Source of the DNA: Dendrobium chrysotoxum
Taxonomy: Eukaryota; Streptophyta; Magnoliopsida; Asparagales; Orchidaceae
Assembly (NCBI GenBank): GCA_019925795.1
Contig: CM034305.1
Span: forward strand, 64,468,573 to 64,532,572
Length of the DNA stretch: 64,000 bases
Reading direction: 5' to 3'
Part shown: positions 13,191 to 25,100 of the stretch, piece by piece
Position numbering within the stretch: the first letter of the stretch is position 1
How the letters are laid out: the number at the start of each line of letters is the position of its first letter
Notes under the pieces: model-generated
Told to the model about the DNA's origin: nothing
Database searches by the model: none
The model's input: only the letters and a program-made list of their open reading frames with translations
Program-made: the position numbers and the translations under genes

Positions 13191-16100
13191 GATGTATTTG
13201 TTTAATTAATTTTATGCAATCTGTGATGTAAGTGATTGTGTTTAAGATCTACCCATGACGATTAATACTAATACAATCTTATGGAGGTGGTCATGCTCAT
13301 ATAAGGCATTGAAATTAAAGGGGGCTAAAAAAATTAAACTTTAAAATTAATGATATTTTCTGCAGATGCTTCAGAAATTGATAAGTCTCCCTTTAAATTA
13401 AAAGAGCATTGGCCAACGTGGATGTGATTTGAGCATTTAAGTTTTTAATATATAACTATTTAGGATGTTAAATTTAGTGTTGATTTATTAGGATAACCTT
13501 GCAGCTTGTTGAGTCTAGATTTTCCTTTTTACATTCAAATATATTTGATTTAAATTTGAGTTGTAATTAAGTCATGTAAAGTGACATTTGAAATGAGATA
13601 TTAAGCATCAAATTTGGAATCCAAAGAGGAAGGGACATCTCTTAGGGGAGAGTCTCTCTCCATTTGGATATCCAAATTAGAATGATCTTAAAATATTCAA
13701 AAAGAAAAAATAACACCCCTTTCGAGGGGGAGTTCTTTTTCATTTGGATATACGGACCCGACGATCCAAGGAACCTGCAGAAGTATGAAGAAGTGAAGAA
13801 CGAGAAGACCCGGCCATTCTCAAAGTCACTTGAGTCTTAGGATTAGAAATCTGGGTTTATTGTCAGTAGTACCCGGCCACTTTAATTTCAAGTAATTCTA
13901 GGTTGTAATATTAAGTAGCACTTGCCACATAAATTTTTAATTTTAATTTTAATTTAATTGATTTTATTATTGATTGCGATATAGGATTTGTATACTTTTA
14001 GTTATTTTTTTGGTGCTCTTGTATGTCGATCTTTATATTAGCCTGAAATCCGATCGGAGGCTTGTGAGGGATCGCTAAAATTTTATACTTTAATTAAATT
14101 TAAAATATTTAAGATAACATAGAAATCTAATATATTAAGAAGTAAGCCCGGGACCTCTAGGAGTTCTTATACGCATACTTGTTGTATTTCCTTTCCATTT
14201 GTTAGGCACCTCCCTACATGCGGCTTTTTGAAGACCACCTGACCTATGAGGGTGCAGATCTATCAAAGAAAATCTTTTCAATCTCTAGGATAAAATTATT
14301 TTTTAAGCATTTTTAAAACTGCTTCATCTCAAATTTAAGCATGCGAGTGAATTTGCATGCATTACATTAGAAATCAATTAAAAAGTATCTAAATCTTTAA
14401 TTTCATTTTATTTTAAATTTCATATCACCCAACATATATTAAGTGGCCAATTTAAGGACTACTTTAGATGTCGGCCCTATTCTCAAAAACCTATCTTAAA
14501 TAACGTCACTACTACTCTTACATAAAAGATCGGACTCATAGTTTTAAAGTGCTCAGATGATTTAGCTGGCTCCCCAATTCAGGTCGGGATCAGTCTAGAT
14601 TTGCATTGCATTAGCTATGTTCAGGCTATTGATTTTCATTGCCCACTTTAGACTTTGGTTTTGAGGCAAGATTAGGCTATAGGACCTCAACCTCCAGGAA
14701 TCCAGTTTTAATTTTGTAATAAAATCAACCATTCAAATTTAAATCTCTTTCAATCAAATTCAAGCCCAACACTTAGGATAGGCTGGGGTGTTTCTGAAGT
14801 GATTCAGAATCTCAAGACACCTACCATTTCTCCTTTGACCTCCAGAAATAAGTGTTCAATCATGAACCCTTCCTGATTGAAACTTCTAATCCTCACCTCC
14901 TTTGAGATCAAACTTTTAATTCTAAATAAAATTCATACACTATTTTAATCAAGAGTATTCTTATGAAACTCTGATTTTCCATGAGGTAATTAACTATGAA
15001 GGTTTGCGCTCATAGAAGATTTAGAAACCTAGATCAAGTTTTCAAAATCAAAAATTTCAAAACTTTAATTAATTATCTTTGAAAAAATCAAACCTGACGA
15101 TCATTATCGTTATTTTTAAATGATTGATATGTTCTTTACTCAGATATATATATCAATTACAATCATAACTTTGATTATAAATTAATGATCCTTTTACTCA
15201 GATTAACATAGTGAAACATTTGATAGAGCATTATTTTGATCCTTTGATATCATATGTTGTCTCCCCTTAGTTTGACAATAATAATTGGGGTAAATCTAAA
15301 GTTTTTTAATTCGAACCTATTATGGAATGATATGTTCACCTTTTGAGATGATATATTATGCATAATTTTAGAAATTTAATTTCCCTAAAGAAAATTAAGC
15401 TTTTCAAACAACCTGTTTCAATCAAATAATGGCCAAACCCTAATCTCCGCTCTAGAGTCAAAACCAACATAACAACTTCACAATAGCTTTGTGCCTTGAG
15501 AGAAAACCATATTCTCCAGAGTCCATACCAACATAAAAAAGGTTGCAACAGCAAACCCTAATATCCTAACCCGCAGACCAACATATTACATATCAAGAAC
15601 ATGTCAAACAACAAGGGTACAAGATAACAAATAAGCAAACTCCCTAATAACACAATAAGTAAAGTCTAAAACTGTGAAACATCTAAAATCGTAAAATAAA
15701 AAAACCCTATTCTCCAAATGCATTTCAACTTCACTTTCAAATACCAAATCCAGATGGATAAAGTGTGGCAAAATTAAAGAGTAGATGTTGGATCAAAAAT
15801 CCGTTTAAACGTTCTAATGGTTCAACGGAAAACAATAATATCCAAAATAACAAAATTGAAGTTATTCATGAAAATACTGATTACAGACCATAGGGGAAGG
15901 CAGAAAGCATGATCGCTGGTGCTAGAGGAAATATGAATAATGAGAAGATGAAAAGTCGAGAAGACGAGAATGCCAGTGAGCTGTAACTGCGGGTGAAAGT
16001 GATATCCTAAATTCCAAAAACCTTAAAAACAAGCTTAGAGGCAATCAGGCAAAGCAGCGAAAGGTTATCAAATGGAGCCGTGGGTATTAATTAATGCCGC

Positions 16101-16301
16101 TTAAGTGCTTAACGCGGGTGAGGTTTGGGTCACTTTTAGGTTAACAGGTTTATCGAAACCATACCCAAATTATATACGAGTCTGGAAATTAGACTTGAAT
16201 CTGACTCATTTTTTAACGGGTTGACCCGAACCTGGATTTTTTAGGTCTGGTTTGGGTCGAATTATTGGGTCATGTTAGTTATTGACACCCTTAGTTGCCA
16301 C

Positions 16302-17400
16302 TTAAATGGAGTGGACCCAAAAGTAAGGTCACAATCTTCTAACCGAGTTTATGAGTGCCTATGCGAGCTTTTTCATGACAGGGTATCTTTATTCGGCACC
16401 TCAGAGTGTGTGGTCGACATAATATATATGCCATTATTTTTTTCTTCTTCTCCAACAAGAACAAAATTGACAGCGTCTTTGCTGACTCTGAGACATAGCA
16501 ATAATTTTTTGCTTAGTCATGGCTTTGCAAGCTCATAGGTGACATGAGGAGACACTTCAATTTCTGAAAAGCAGCTTGACAGTCACCAACATAAAAGAAT
16601 TTTTTACACTCCTAAGTGTTTTGAAGAAAGGGATGCATCTCTCTCCCATTTTAGAGATAAAATAGTTATGCCTGATGATCATATCAGTGAGCCATTAGAC
16701 TCCTTTGATGGCTCTGGACGTCTTCATGTTGATTATGGTTTGTACCTTGTTACGTTTGACTTTGTTTCCTTCGGGTGTGAGGAGGAACCCTAAGAATTTT
16801 TTGAGCCTACTCTGAAGGTATACTTCAGAGAATTGAGTCTTATAGTGTACTTTTTGAGAGTGAGAAAATTCTCTTGTAGATCTTTAACGTGCTGGTCAGC
16901 TGGTCTGGAGATTTGCTTCTGACAAGAAGATCATCTCCTAGACTTCAAATTTTTTATCTTTGTTCTCTTTGGAAACTTTATCCATCATTCTTCAATAAAT
17001 CACTCCGATATTTTTAAATTTGAAAGGCATAACTTTGTAGTAGTACAGACCTTCTACTGTGATGAATGCAATTTTATCACTATTGTCGACATGCATTTTA
17101 ATATGGTGATAGCTTGAGAAAGCATCTAAGAAACTGATGATGGGATAACCTACCACAGAGTTGACTGGGGCATTAGTCCTTCAAAGCAGATAGTCATCCT
17201 TGGGGCATGATGAGTTCATATTTAATGAAATCTGCACACATTCTCCATTTATCAGTCAATTTTTTGACCATCACGACGTTGGAAATCAAATTTGGATACT
17301 GGACTTCTCTGATGATGTTTATGGTGACTAATTTTTTAACTTCTTGTTGGATAGGCTCGGCGAGTAGAGCGATAATTAATCTTATGTTTGATGGGGCAGT
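16302..17400 (-). pseudogene. Tat-like reverse transcriptase and RNase H region, left half
   Basis: Reading the minus strand from about 17340, the motifs are IREVQYPNLISNVVMVKK and KWRMCADF, then YHHIKMHVDNSDKIAFIT and YYYKVMPFKFKN (16980-17110), and a damaged YVDD region (EV*EMIF). Further on come GERCIPFFKTL, YYVDHTL and RRLRPYFWVHSI-like segments near 16302. These follow plant Tat RT and RT-connection step by step. Many stops are present. The frame runs directly into the hAT insertion at 16293 and resumes at 6354. Confidence 0.83.
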
Positions 17401-17699
17401 AGCCCCTTTGGATGTTTAACTGATGACATATACTTTCTCTGTCAATGTTGGGCATTTCGTCAGCTATCTATGGTAACAATTTGAGGTTGTTGCAAATAGT
17501 TTGTATCAATTCATCTTGATGTTATATGCTAAAAGTGGTATTGATTCTAATAGATCTTCCTGGTATGTTTTCCATTGTAGGAAGTATGTCTAGTAGCAGA
17601 ATTTCTTCAGAGGTATCAACTATACCTATTACTTGTTGGTAGTAGGTACATGACTAGGCTAGGTTTCCTTTATGGAGACTTCTTTTCCTTTAGCCAAAA

Positions 17700-18150
17700 A
17701 CTTGACGACGATGAGGTATGTGGATACCACGACTTTGAAGGTGTTCAACATTGGCCTATCATATTTGGCATTGTAAGTAGTAGAGAATTGACTATGACAA
17801 AATCTGACTTGGTGATATACTGATGTTTTCTTTCGCTTAAGGTAACTGGTAGGGCCATTATTCCTTCAATTTGGATGTGTTCCCTTGAGAATCTAAAAAG
17901 GGATCCTACAGTACTGATGAGTTGAGAGGAGAGCATATTCATCATGTCAAAGACTGCCTTGAAGATTATACTTACAAAACTTCTTATGTCTATCAGAATG
18001 CTACTAATCTGGTAGTTGGCTATTATGGCTATAATGATAATGGCTTCACTGTGGGGATCACCCTTGATTGACCCATCTCTGGTACTGAAGGTGATTATCG
18101 TTTCATCATTAGATTTGGAGCACGATGTAGTGTTAACGTTAGTGATTCAT
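17700..18150 (-). pseudogene. Tat-like aspartic protease remnant
   Basis: The minus strand reads IIAIIANYQISSILIDIRSF, then VFDMMNMLSSQL, LFRFSREHIQIEGIMALPVT and NSLLLTMPNMIGQ. This is the retropepsin layout of Tat elements, where the active site is normally Asp-Ser/Thr-Gly. Here the triad reads Asp-Ile-Arg, so the catalytic motif is lost. It lies between the gag end and the RT, as expected for a gag-pro-pol order. Confidence 0.72.
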
Positions 18151-18249
18151 AGGTTCTTTGGAAGTGTGGGGGACTTTCTTTAATCGCTGCCTAAGATTAC
18201 AGAAACTACCCCTGTGATGAGAATTGATCAAGCCGGTCTTTGCTCATTA

Positions 18250-18698
18250 GTGCCTTCTATGGGTTATGCCTTTCATGGTCATCTCTCTAGATTAGAGAGC
18301 ATGAACTCTTTAAGCATTCTTGCCCATGATCCTTGTGGAATATGTAGTATCGTGACGTATCCCAGACGCTACCAAACTGTATAGGCGAAGGACGTCTGAA
18401 TAACTCCTTATTTTGGATGGCCTTAATAAGCTCTACCATGTCTACCCTCAATGGAGTATAAGTTGAGTATTCTAGAGGTTGGTGGATGACCTCTCTACAT
18501 ACTTCCATGGTTCTTAGTATCGATGGTGCTTCCGCTACCCGAAATCTCATATTTAGGGGTACTTCGTATGGACTGGGGAGTTGTTGGCTGTGTTGGAGAC
18601 TTAACCTTCGATTGTTTTTCTCTTGAGACTGAATTCTTTCTCTAGTTTTCCCTGGGGGGATATTTTTCCTTATAACGAGATCATGGTGTGGAATGGTC
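18250..18698 (-). pseudogene. Tat-like gag, C-terminal part
   Basis: A 137-codon open stretch (18700-18287) carries EYSTYTPLRVDMVELIKAIQ and then RYYIFHKDHGQECLKSSC. This matches the YTPL plus YCxFHxDHGHxTEDC motif (a zinc-binding Cys/His segment) at the end of Tat gag proteins, with the first Cys replaced by Ile. It is the continuation of the gag at 20350-19829, separated from it by a 1120-bp solo LTR with a 5-bp target duplication. Confidence 0.8.
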
Positions 18699-18703
18699 AA
18701 GGA

Positions 18704-19823
18704 TGTAATAGCCCATATTTTGACTTTACAATTTTTTTTCTGGAGTCATTATAACTCCAAATCGGAACTGTATTTGCCATAGTGTTGTTATTGTAGTATT
18801 TCCTTATAACAGTGGTTGGGAGTTATAAGGAGATTATTACTGTGCCGACGGGTAAAGAATGACGACTCTATTTACTAAGCCAACAGTTTGCTAATATTGA
18901 TACTAACACAAGAAATACCATCATAGCCAGGACTTCTTACTTGTTTAGTGTGACTACTAAAATGCATATTTTTAGGCATTATTCTTATTATTATATAGTT
19001 TATTAGTACTACACGAATTTACTGTTATTGCATTATTCTACTGCTTCTGTAACTAGATTGTTATTATTACCGATCTGGATACCGATACTATTTGATAATA
19101 TTGATTCAATGTACTTAATACTAAGTATGTGATATATTGAGCACGTGATATAGGAGGCCTAAATAGCATGTGTACATTCTTATATGATTTTACTGCATTT
19201 ATTTAATTTTGGCTGTCTTTATTGATATTTTAATTAGATATTTTGTACAATTTTTGTACGGATTGATATTACGGATACGATGATGACTTTATAGATTTGA
19301 TACTCGTACTGATTTCTTTCTTTACTGGCTTGCGTACCATATTATTTTATTATTTATAGATACTATTGTTACTGCATTTGAGATTTACTTTTTATACACT
19401 GATTCAATAATCATATGAATGTAACTGCTTTGATTTGATTGTTGACATGCATATTGCTCCTTTGCCTTGCTTTGAATCCAGTTGTAGGTTTTTGTGATCA
19501 GCTGGGCTTTTTAAGATCATTATATATGGTTAAATAATTTCAGATTAGGGTAGAGGAGTAGGAGTGTGAGGCTAGTCAGGTTCTATTTCTTTTTGTTTTA
19601 GCTATTCTTTTGTACTCAGGATAAAGTAGTTGTACTATGATTGTGTATATCCTGAGTAGTGTATATAATTTTTAGAAATGAATATAGATGTGTACATTGA
19701 TGTTTTAAATTATAGAATTTATTTTTGCTATTTATTATTGATAGATGATATTAGATAACTCTAGTTGTTATTTATTAAAAGATAAAAGAATAATTCTTCC
19801 AAATTAGATTTTGGGGCATCACA
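18704..19823. mobile_element. Solo LTR (1120 bp) inserted in the Tat-like gag
   Basis: It begins TGTAATAGCCC and ends GGGGCATCACA, with a perfect 5-bp target duplication AAGGA at 18699-18703 and 19824-19828. The gag reading continues on both sides. TG...CA ends, 5-bp duplication and absence of internal coding sequence mark an LTR left after recombination between the two LTRs of a full element. The TGTAAT...TCACA ends suggest a Ty3/gypsy LTR; the family is not certain. Confidence 0.87.
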
Positions 19824-19828
19824 AAGGA

Positions 19829-20350
19829 GGATTCAATCACTCGATTGTACTCCTCGGTGTTGACGTGACTGTTGAAAAGTTTCAATAATTTTGCCAACAT
19901 CTTTGGCTACCGCGACCTAGTGCATATTGGAAGGGACTTTCTTTGAGCCTCTAGATCATGGATGCTTGAGCAACTGTCGGCTCAAGGTCTTTTATGTCAA
20001 GCATTTTTTGTAGAATCATAGTATGAAGCTTCTTAGTGACTCTCTTGATTCTTATCTCACATTTAGTAGGACCTACTAGCTTTTGGAAGGTCTTTGGGCA
20101 CCGACAAACTGTGCAATGAACATTTGCTTGAACTTAGTGAAAAAAGTAATCACCCTACTAGGCAGACAAGTGAACCATCTTAATGTTGAATCTTTCAAAG
20201 TAGTGAAGAAGAGATGACATTGGAGTGCATTGTTGATGTCGAGGAGGGAAGTCATAGACTTGGAAGTCACAACATGGTCAATAGGATTAGTTTTGCCTCA
20301 ATAAGCTTTGAGGCGAGGTACCTTGAACTTGGGATGTACCCTTGCTTCAA
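19829..20350 (-). pseudogene. Tat-like gag, N-terminal part
   Basis: The minus strand encodes a retrotransposon gag core: a KFKVPRLKAY start, DINNALQCHLFFTTLKDSTL, a WFTCLP motif, then FFTKFKQMFIAQF and ESRESLRSFILRFYK. These match the conserved gag segments of plant Tat elements (a PxFKxP motif, a WFxxLP motif and an ESLRxFxxRF motif). Several in-frame stops are present. The C-terminal part continues at 18698 on the far side of the inserted solo LTR. The protein would form the particle that carries the element's RNA; this copy cannot. Confidence 0.8.
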
Positions 20351-20360
20351 AGATTGGTTT

Positions 20361-21735
20361 AGAAAAGACATTCGTCGATAGGGGCAGATCCCAATATAAG
20401 TCAGGGTGGGAAAATAGCCACCCTAAAAAATAATATGAAGGTCAATTTTGGAATTCTGTCCCCCCACTTCAAAAATATATTTTTCCCTGATATTCCTAGT
20501 CCGTGCGTGCCTGCCCCTTTTCCATCCAAAATTTTAGCTTTGCATGTGAGTTGCTTCGCACGCTAAGGTTTGTGAATTACAACTTTGCTCTTCAGCGTTC
20601 CTAACCTTCCACATTTTCATAGCCTTCAGTCGTTCGACATCTTCACAGCCTTCAGCTTTTCGGTGTCTTCGCAACCTTCACTCCGCCCTAATCTTCCCTA
20701 TTCGCACTCGCTATTGGTAACGTTGTTCTCTGCACGACTGCTGACTTCCAGTTCTACTTCAATGGTCGTTGATCCTTTCAATTCTGCACGAGCTCATTGG
20801 TGTGAAGACCTCATCATTCTCCGATTGAAGGTAATGCTTATCTATTCAAACTGTTTATGTCGCCGATCTTTTCAATCCTGCACGAGCCCATTACTGTGGT
20901 TTTGCTTGTTTGGTTATTTCTATGAAGCTAGGGTTTTGTTAAGCTTTGGAATTTTGGAGCTTGCTTGTCTTGCCAGTCGGCTTTGGATTTTGGTTATATC
21001 ATAATTATTAGAGCTTTGTTAGTTTTTTTATTAAGGAAGCTTCAAGCTATTTTTATTTCTCTCATCCAATACTAAAATGAAGAAGGATAAGCGGATAATA
21101 GAGAAACATATTTTCTTCACACTCCATCAGTGTTGTCGAAGCCTTCCAAGACTTCTTTACTACTTCACATGCCATAGCTCTGTGATGCTTTCCTAGTGAG
21201 TTCTCTCATGACTCTTCTTCTTCTCATATGTTGGAGATACACTCGAAGCCTGCCCAAACAAGCTGCAATGCCCCATGGGTGGGTTCACTCATGCCCATGA
21301 AATCCCCTTTTCTCTCTCATGCCCATGGATGGGTTCACTCATATAGATGCATTCACACAAATACTTTAGTTCGAATAATAATATGAATTTTAATCATTTT
21401 AAATTAATTTTATATATGATGGGCTTAGCTCATTTTGCATAGAATAGAATGAACTCAAAATAAAAATATATACCACCATTTTTATTTGTCCGCTAAAAAA
21501 TCTTATAATAAAATTTTATTTGTATTATAATAACGCTCCTATTAAAATTAACTTTTCAGAGTTAATTTGTTCGAGCGGAGATGAGCGAGCGCGAGTAATG
21601 AGTAAAACCGTGCGGTAAACTCTCTTTTCGCTGAGAACCGCTCCCGGGCTACGGCCGGCACTTTTCGATCTTCTCCTCCTACCCCTACTCCGATCATCAT
21701 CATCGGCCTTCGCTGGCGCCGCTCAACTGAGGGAG
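20361..21735 (+). promoter_or_regulatory. Upstream region and 5' UTR of AUG3
   Basis: About 1.4 kb between the Tat-like gag and the AUG3 start codon. The last 200 bp before the ATG are GC-richer and CT-rich (TTCTCCTCCTACCCC, CGATCATCATC), as in many plant 5' UTRs. No single TATA box stands out. The words GGGTGGGTTCACTCAT and GGATGGGTTCACTCAT repeat near 21278 and 21327. The 139-codon open stretch at 20585-21004 resembles no protein I know and may be chance or old gene debris. Confidence 0.45.
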
Positions 21736-21911
21736 ATGAGCGGCGCACGGCTTTGCTCTGTGCTTGGCGAACTGGGAATCGGTGGCCATGGATCTTTCGA
21801 GCCGGACAGCTTCGAGTGGCCATTCCAGTACGAAGAGGTTGCCCCAGTACTCGATTGGATATGCTCCAGTCTCCGCCCTTCTAATGTTCTCTCTCCTTCC
21901 GAGCTTTCCCA
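21736..21911 (+). CDS. AUG3: AUG3 exon 1
   Basis: Starts at ATG 21736 and gives 58 codons plus two bases of the Gln codon completed by exon 2. The donor is GTTAGT at 21912. The start is chosen because MSGARLC is the usual AUG3 N-terminus; an in-frame alternative Met is not seen nearby. Intron 1 is 152 bp. Confidence 0.93.
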
Positions 21912-22119
21912 GTTAGTGCCTCTTGAAATGTTCTTCGTCTTTTCTGGTTAAAGCGAATGAAACTGTCAGCTTATCGTTTTCTTTGCTCTCTACATGAAAT
22001 TTCTATTTCGCTTGTCTATTGATTTGATTTTTCTGACGCTTTCTGTCTTGATCCCGTTCACAGGTACGAGCAATTGCTGAACGAGGGCAAGCTACTCGAG
22101 GTGCCTTGCTCTTTCATTG

Positions 22120-22155
<36 letters not shown>

Positions 22156-25100
22156 GCTTTAATAGTAAGATGAGCAGGCTCCGTTTAGTTAGGGTGGAAT
22201 TAGGCGAGCATAGTATAAAATAAACTACGTCTAACTTTAGAAAACTTGTTTCTCATTTGGATTCTCAAACTGAAGTGCTTTAATAGTTGAATAAAACTGT
22301 GATTTGGCAATGTAAAACGAGGAACCAAGGAAATGCTGGTGTTGCCACAGATGCTTGTTGCTGGCTGCCGCTGCTGAAGCGAGAAAAACCCAAAATGCTA
22401 ATTCAAAGGTCTGAAAGGGAAGGGAAGAAAACATATACTAAGAGTAATGCAAGCTTTAATTATCGATGCCAATTTAATGACGAGTTTCTTGATGTACTTA
22501 TACTTCCTTGATCCTTCCAATGCCTATGGTTTGCTTGATTTCTCATTACATAAGAGGGAATTGAAGAAAGAAGGGGGGGGGGGGGGGGGGGGGGGGGGGG
22601 TGGGCGCTTCTTTGAGAGAAGAAATAAGTGATCAGTATTTTAGTTTGACTGTAGCAATACGGAGGGAAGTACTAGAAATTGGGAGAGAGATATTAGGAGG
22701 AGAGCTAGTTAGGTGGGAGATAAGAGGAGGGAAGAGAGAGAAGGGCAAGGATGATTCATTCCACATTTCTTCATCCAATTGTTCAATAATAAATTACAAT
22801 CCATAAAACCCTTATTTATAAAAATAATGTTACAAGACCAAATGAAGTTGAATTCCAATATAACTTAAATCCAAAAAACTTCTAATAATCCTATACAATT
22901 TAAAATAAAGATAATCCTAATAATTAAATAACTTAAAATTAAAAGAAATAGTGAAATAATTCAGAATATTAGAATTTTCTAAAAAAATATTTATCTTTTG
23001 ATGTATCACATGACCTCATTGCCTTTGTGCCTTAAACTTGTTGCGGTGAATCACCTAAGAGAAATATGCCCTTTGGAGTTGCTTGCATTATAAAGTACGA
23101 TGTAATAGCTTTGTTGTAACTTGTAAGATTAAGGGGTGCCTAGATAACATATGTTTAAAAACCTTAAATTTTTAATAATAGAATGGGGAAATTGTTTAGG
23201 ACATAATTTTTTAATTTTAGGATGGTTGATTTAATTAAAGAAGTGCTTCACAATACTATGCGATAAGAAACTATCATGGGGTGAGTTACGATTAATTTTA
23301 AAATTGTTTATGTTGTAATTATCTATGTAGGGGTGTAATTGAGTCGACTTATTTCTTGACCCAATTTGAGCTTGGATTGATAAACAATTCTAGAGTTGGG
23401 CTTATAAATCCAATGAGTTGAGTTGGGAGCCAATTCGCTATAAGCAAGTTCACGTAATATCTATACTACTATATAAATGTGGCTTGAGATTCTTCCCACA
23501 ACAAATCCTGATCGTTTATTTCAACTTAAAATAAATCTGCGCTGTTCATTTATGATTATTCCTATCCATTATTTTTCGGTTCCTCCAAATTTTTTTTCCA
23601 AATCATTTATAAACTTATTAATGCCATTAAACCTACTGTTTCTCCAAAACCTTTTCATCTATATATACTACTATTATAAAACCCCTTGAGTTTCCTTCTA
23701 TATTAAATTCTGACTTCTCATTTTATTTCTTCAAATATTATCGTGGCCCTTCATTTTATTTATCAAATAATATTATGAATAATTAACAATTCTATATATA
23801 TATATATATATATTACTTAACTGTGAACTTTGTAAACTTAAATTTCGATCTTAATTAAATCAGCATTGATTTTAATTATATATATACATACATACATACA
23901 CATATATGTATATATATCTTAATGCTTAAATATATATTAATTACCTAACAATTAAATACTCTTCGTATTACATCCCATGCCTTTGTAACTTAAATTCTAT
24001 TCTTAATCATTTTACTTAACAATTAAATACTCTTCGTATTCAATCTCATCCTTTCGTAAAATCACTTCTTTTCCTCTAATTTTCTACCAGTAGCTGAACG
24101 ATTTCCAAGAAAATGGAAAAAAGTGGTCGAACGGAGCACCACCCTTGTTCTTCTCCTTCTCACCGAAAGCAGCACCTGCTCTCGTTATTCTCTTCTCGCC
24201 GAACGCAGCACCTGCTCTCGTTATGCCGAACACAGCACCTCTTCCCGCTCCCAATGCTCCTCTCTCTCGCCAAACTCAACAGCCCGCCTCATTCATTTTT
24301 CTCTCGCCTAACCCATCAAACCAGCAGCCCATGACCTTCGCCTCCAACTCCTGACTCTACCCTTCTTGCCAAACCCAGTAGCCCCCAACTCTCACCTCCA
24401 ATGCCAAACTTCGTCTATCTCCTCACCCGTTCCCGAGTTCTTGCCCACATAAGACCTTATAGTTTCACACTTCATATTTCAACAGCCGAAAAGTTTGCTC
24501 TCGATTCCTTCCTTACGCGAGTTCCCTAAGTCTAATGACCCTTCAATCCATATTAAGGTTTGTGGAAAAATCATCGTTGAGTTTGTTTTCACCGATCTTT
24601 GTTATTGCTTTTATCTAATATCAAATGTCTTGTTGAGAAACTAGGGGAACTTGTCATTTTTATTGTATTTGTATTAATTAGGCACTTATTCAAGCGACAA
24701 TTTACCATCTGCACTATTCCGCACTCTTCTTATCTTCATTCGACATTGGCTTCTCCTCCTATATCGGAACTGTTCTTCCCCTCCCTGGCATCCCAATAGT
24801 GTAAGATTAGGATCCCGTCCCCACTCTCCCATTTCTTCTTTGGTTTTGCATGAAGAAGATATTTAAATGAATCGGTAAAAGCTTCCTCCCCTGTTCTTCC
24901 AGTTGGATCAAAAGGCACGACGAGAGCTTCTTCTTTGGCTTCACGTGAAGAAGAGTTTTATACGAGTCAATAAAGAAGCTATTTCACCTATTTTTTCTAT
25001 CGGATTGGAAGGCACGACGAAAGTTCACAGTGAAGATAAGGATCTTTTTCTCCTTGCACGCTAAATCCCGTAAATCCTGCCGTTAACCCTTTGCATCCAT

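Larger units (their letters stand above)
9720..15330. other. Unclassified 5.6-kb block inside the hAT element, probably another insertion
   Basis: Composition changes sharply at about 9.72 kb and again near 15.33 kb. Left to right it holds CCTAGGATC-type repeats (9740-9970), TTGACC-rich sequence (10715-11240), a pyrimidine-rich stretch (11640-11900), a GC-richer part at 12170-12465, an extremely AT-rich tract (12465-13190), and a further non-coding stretch with short GC-rich islands (13620-14260). No coding domain is seen. Size and texture would suit a very long solo LTR of an Ogre-like element, but I could not find TG...CA ends with a matching duplication. Confidence 0.4.
6355..16293 (-). 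mobile_element. hAT DNA transposon, 9.9 kb, with its own internal insertion
   Basis: The ends are TAGGGGTGTCAAT (6355) and ATTGACACCCTTA (ending 16293), a 13-bp terminal inverted repeat with one mismatch. The flanking 8-bp sites ATTACCAC (6347-6354) and GTTGCCAC (16294-16301) match at 6 of 8, both differences being A/G. Inside both ends are GGTCGGGTTTGGGTC-type subterminal repeats common in plant hAT elements (6365-6510; 16120-16270). A broken hAT transposase lies at 8178-8870. The coding frame of the surrounding Tat element stops at one end and continues at the other, which independently confirms both boundaries. About 5.6 kb in the middle (roughly 9.72-15.33 kb) looks foreign to it. Confidence 0.85.
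5765..20360 (-). mobile_element. Tat/Ogre-like Ty3/gypsy retrotransposon, degenerate, split by a hAT element and a solo LTR
   Basis: On the minus strand the order is gag (20350-18250), protease (18150-17700), reverse transcriptase and connection (17400-16302), then after the hAT insertion (16293-6355) an RNase H of the kind found in Tat elements (6346-5765). This gag-PR-RT-RH order and the individual motifs are those of the Tat branch of plant Ty3/gypsy elements. Integrase and both LTRs were not found. The gag is cut by a solo LTR at 18704-19823. Removing both insertions leaves about 3.5 kb of decayed coding sequence. Every domain has stops, so the copy is old and inactive. Confidence 0.82.

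Noticed and set aside
20585..21004. 139-codon frame upstream of AUG3 as a separate gene
   Set aside because: No homology recognised, composition rich in Ser/Leu/Phe from pyrimidine-rich DNA, and no clear gene signals.
22447..22806. 119-codon frame in AUG3 intron 2
   Set aside because: It crosses the 28-base poly-G tract, lies in an intron and has no recognisable homology.
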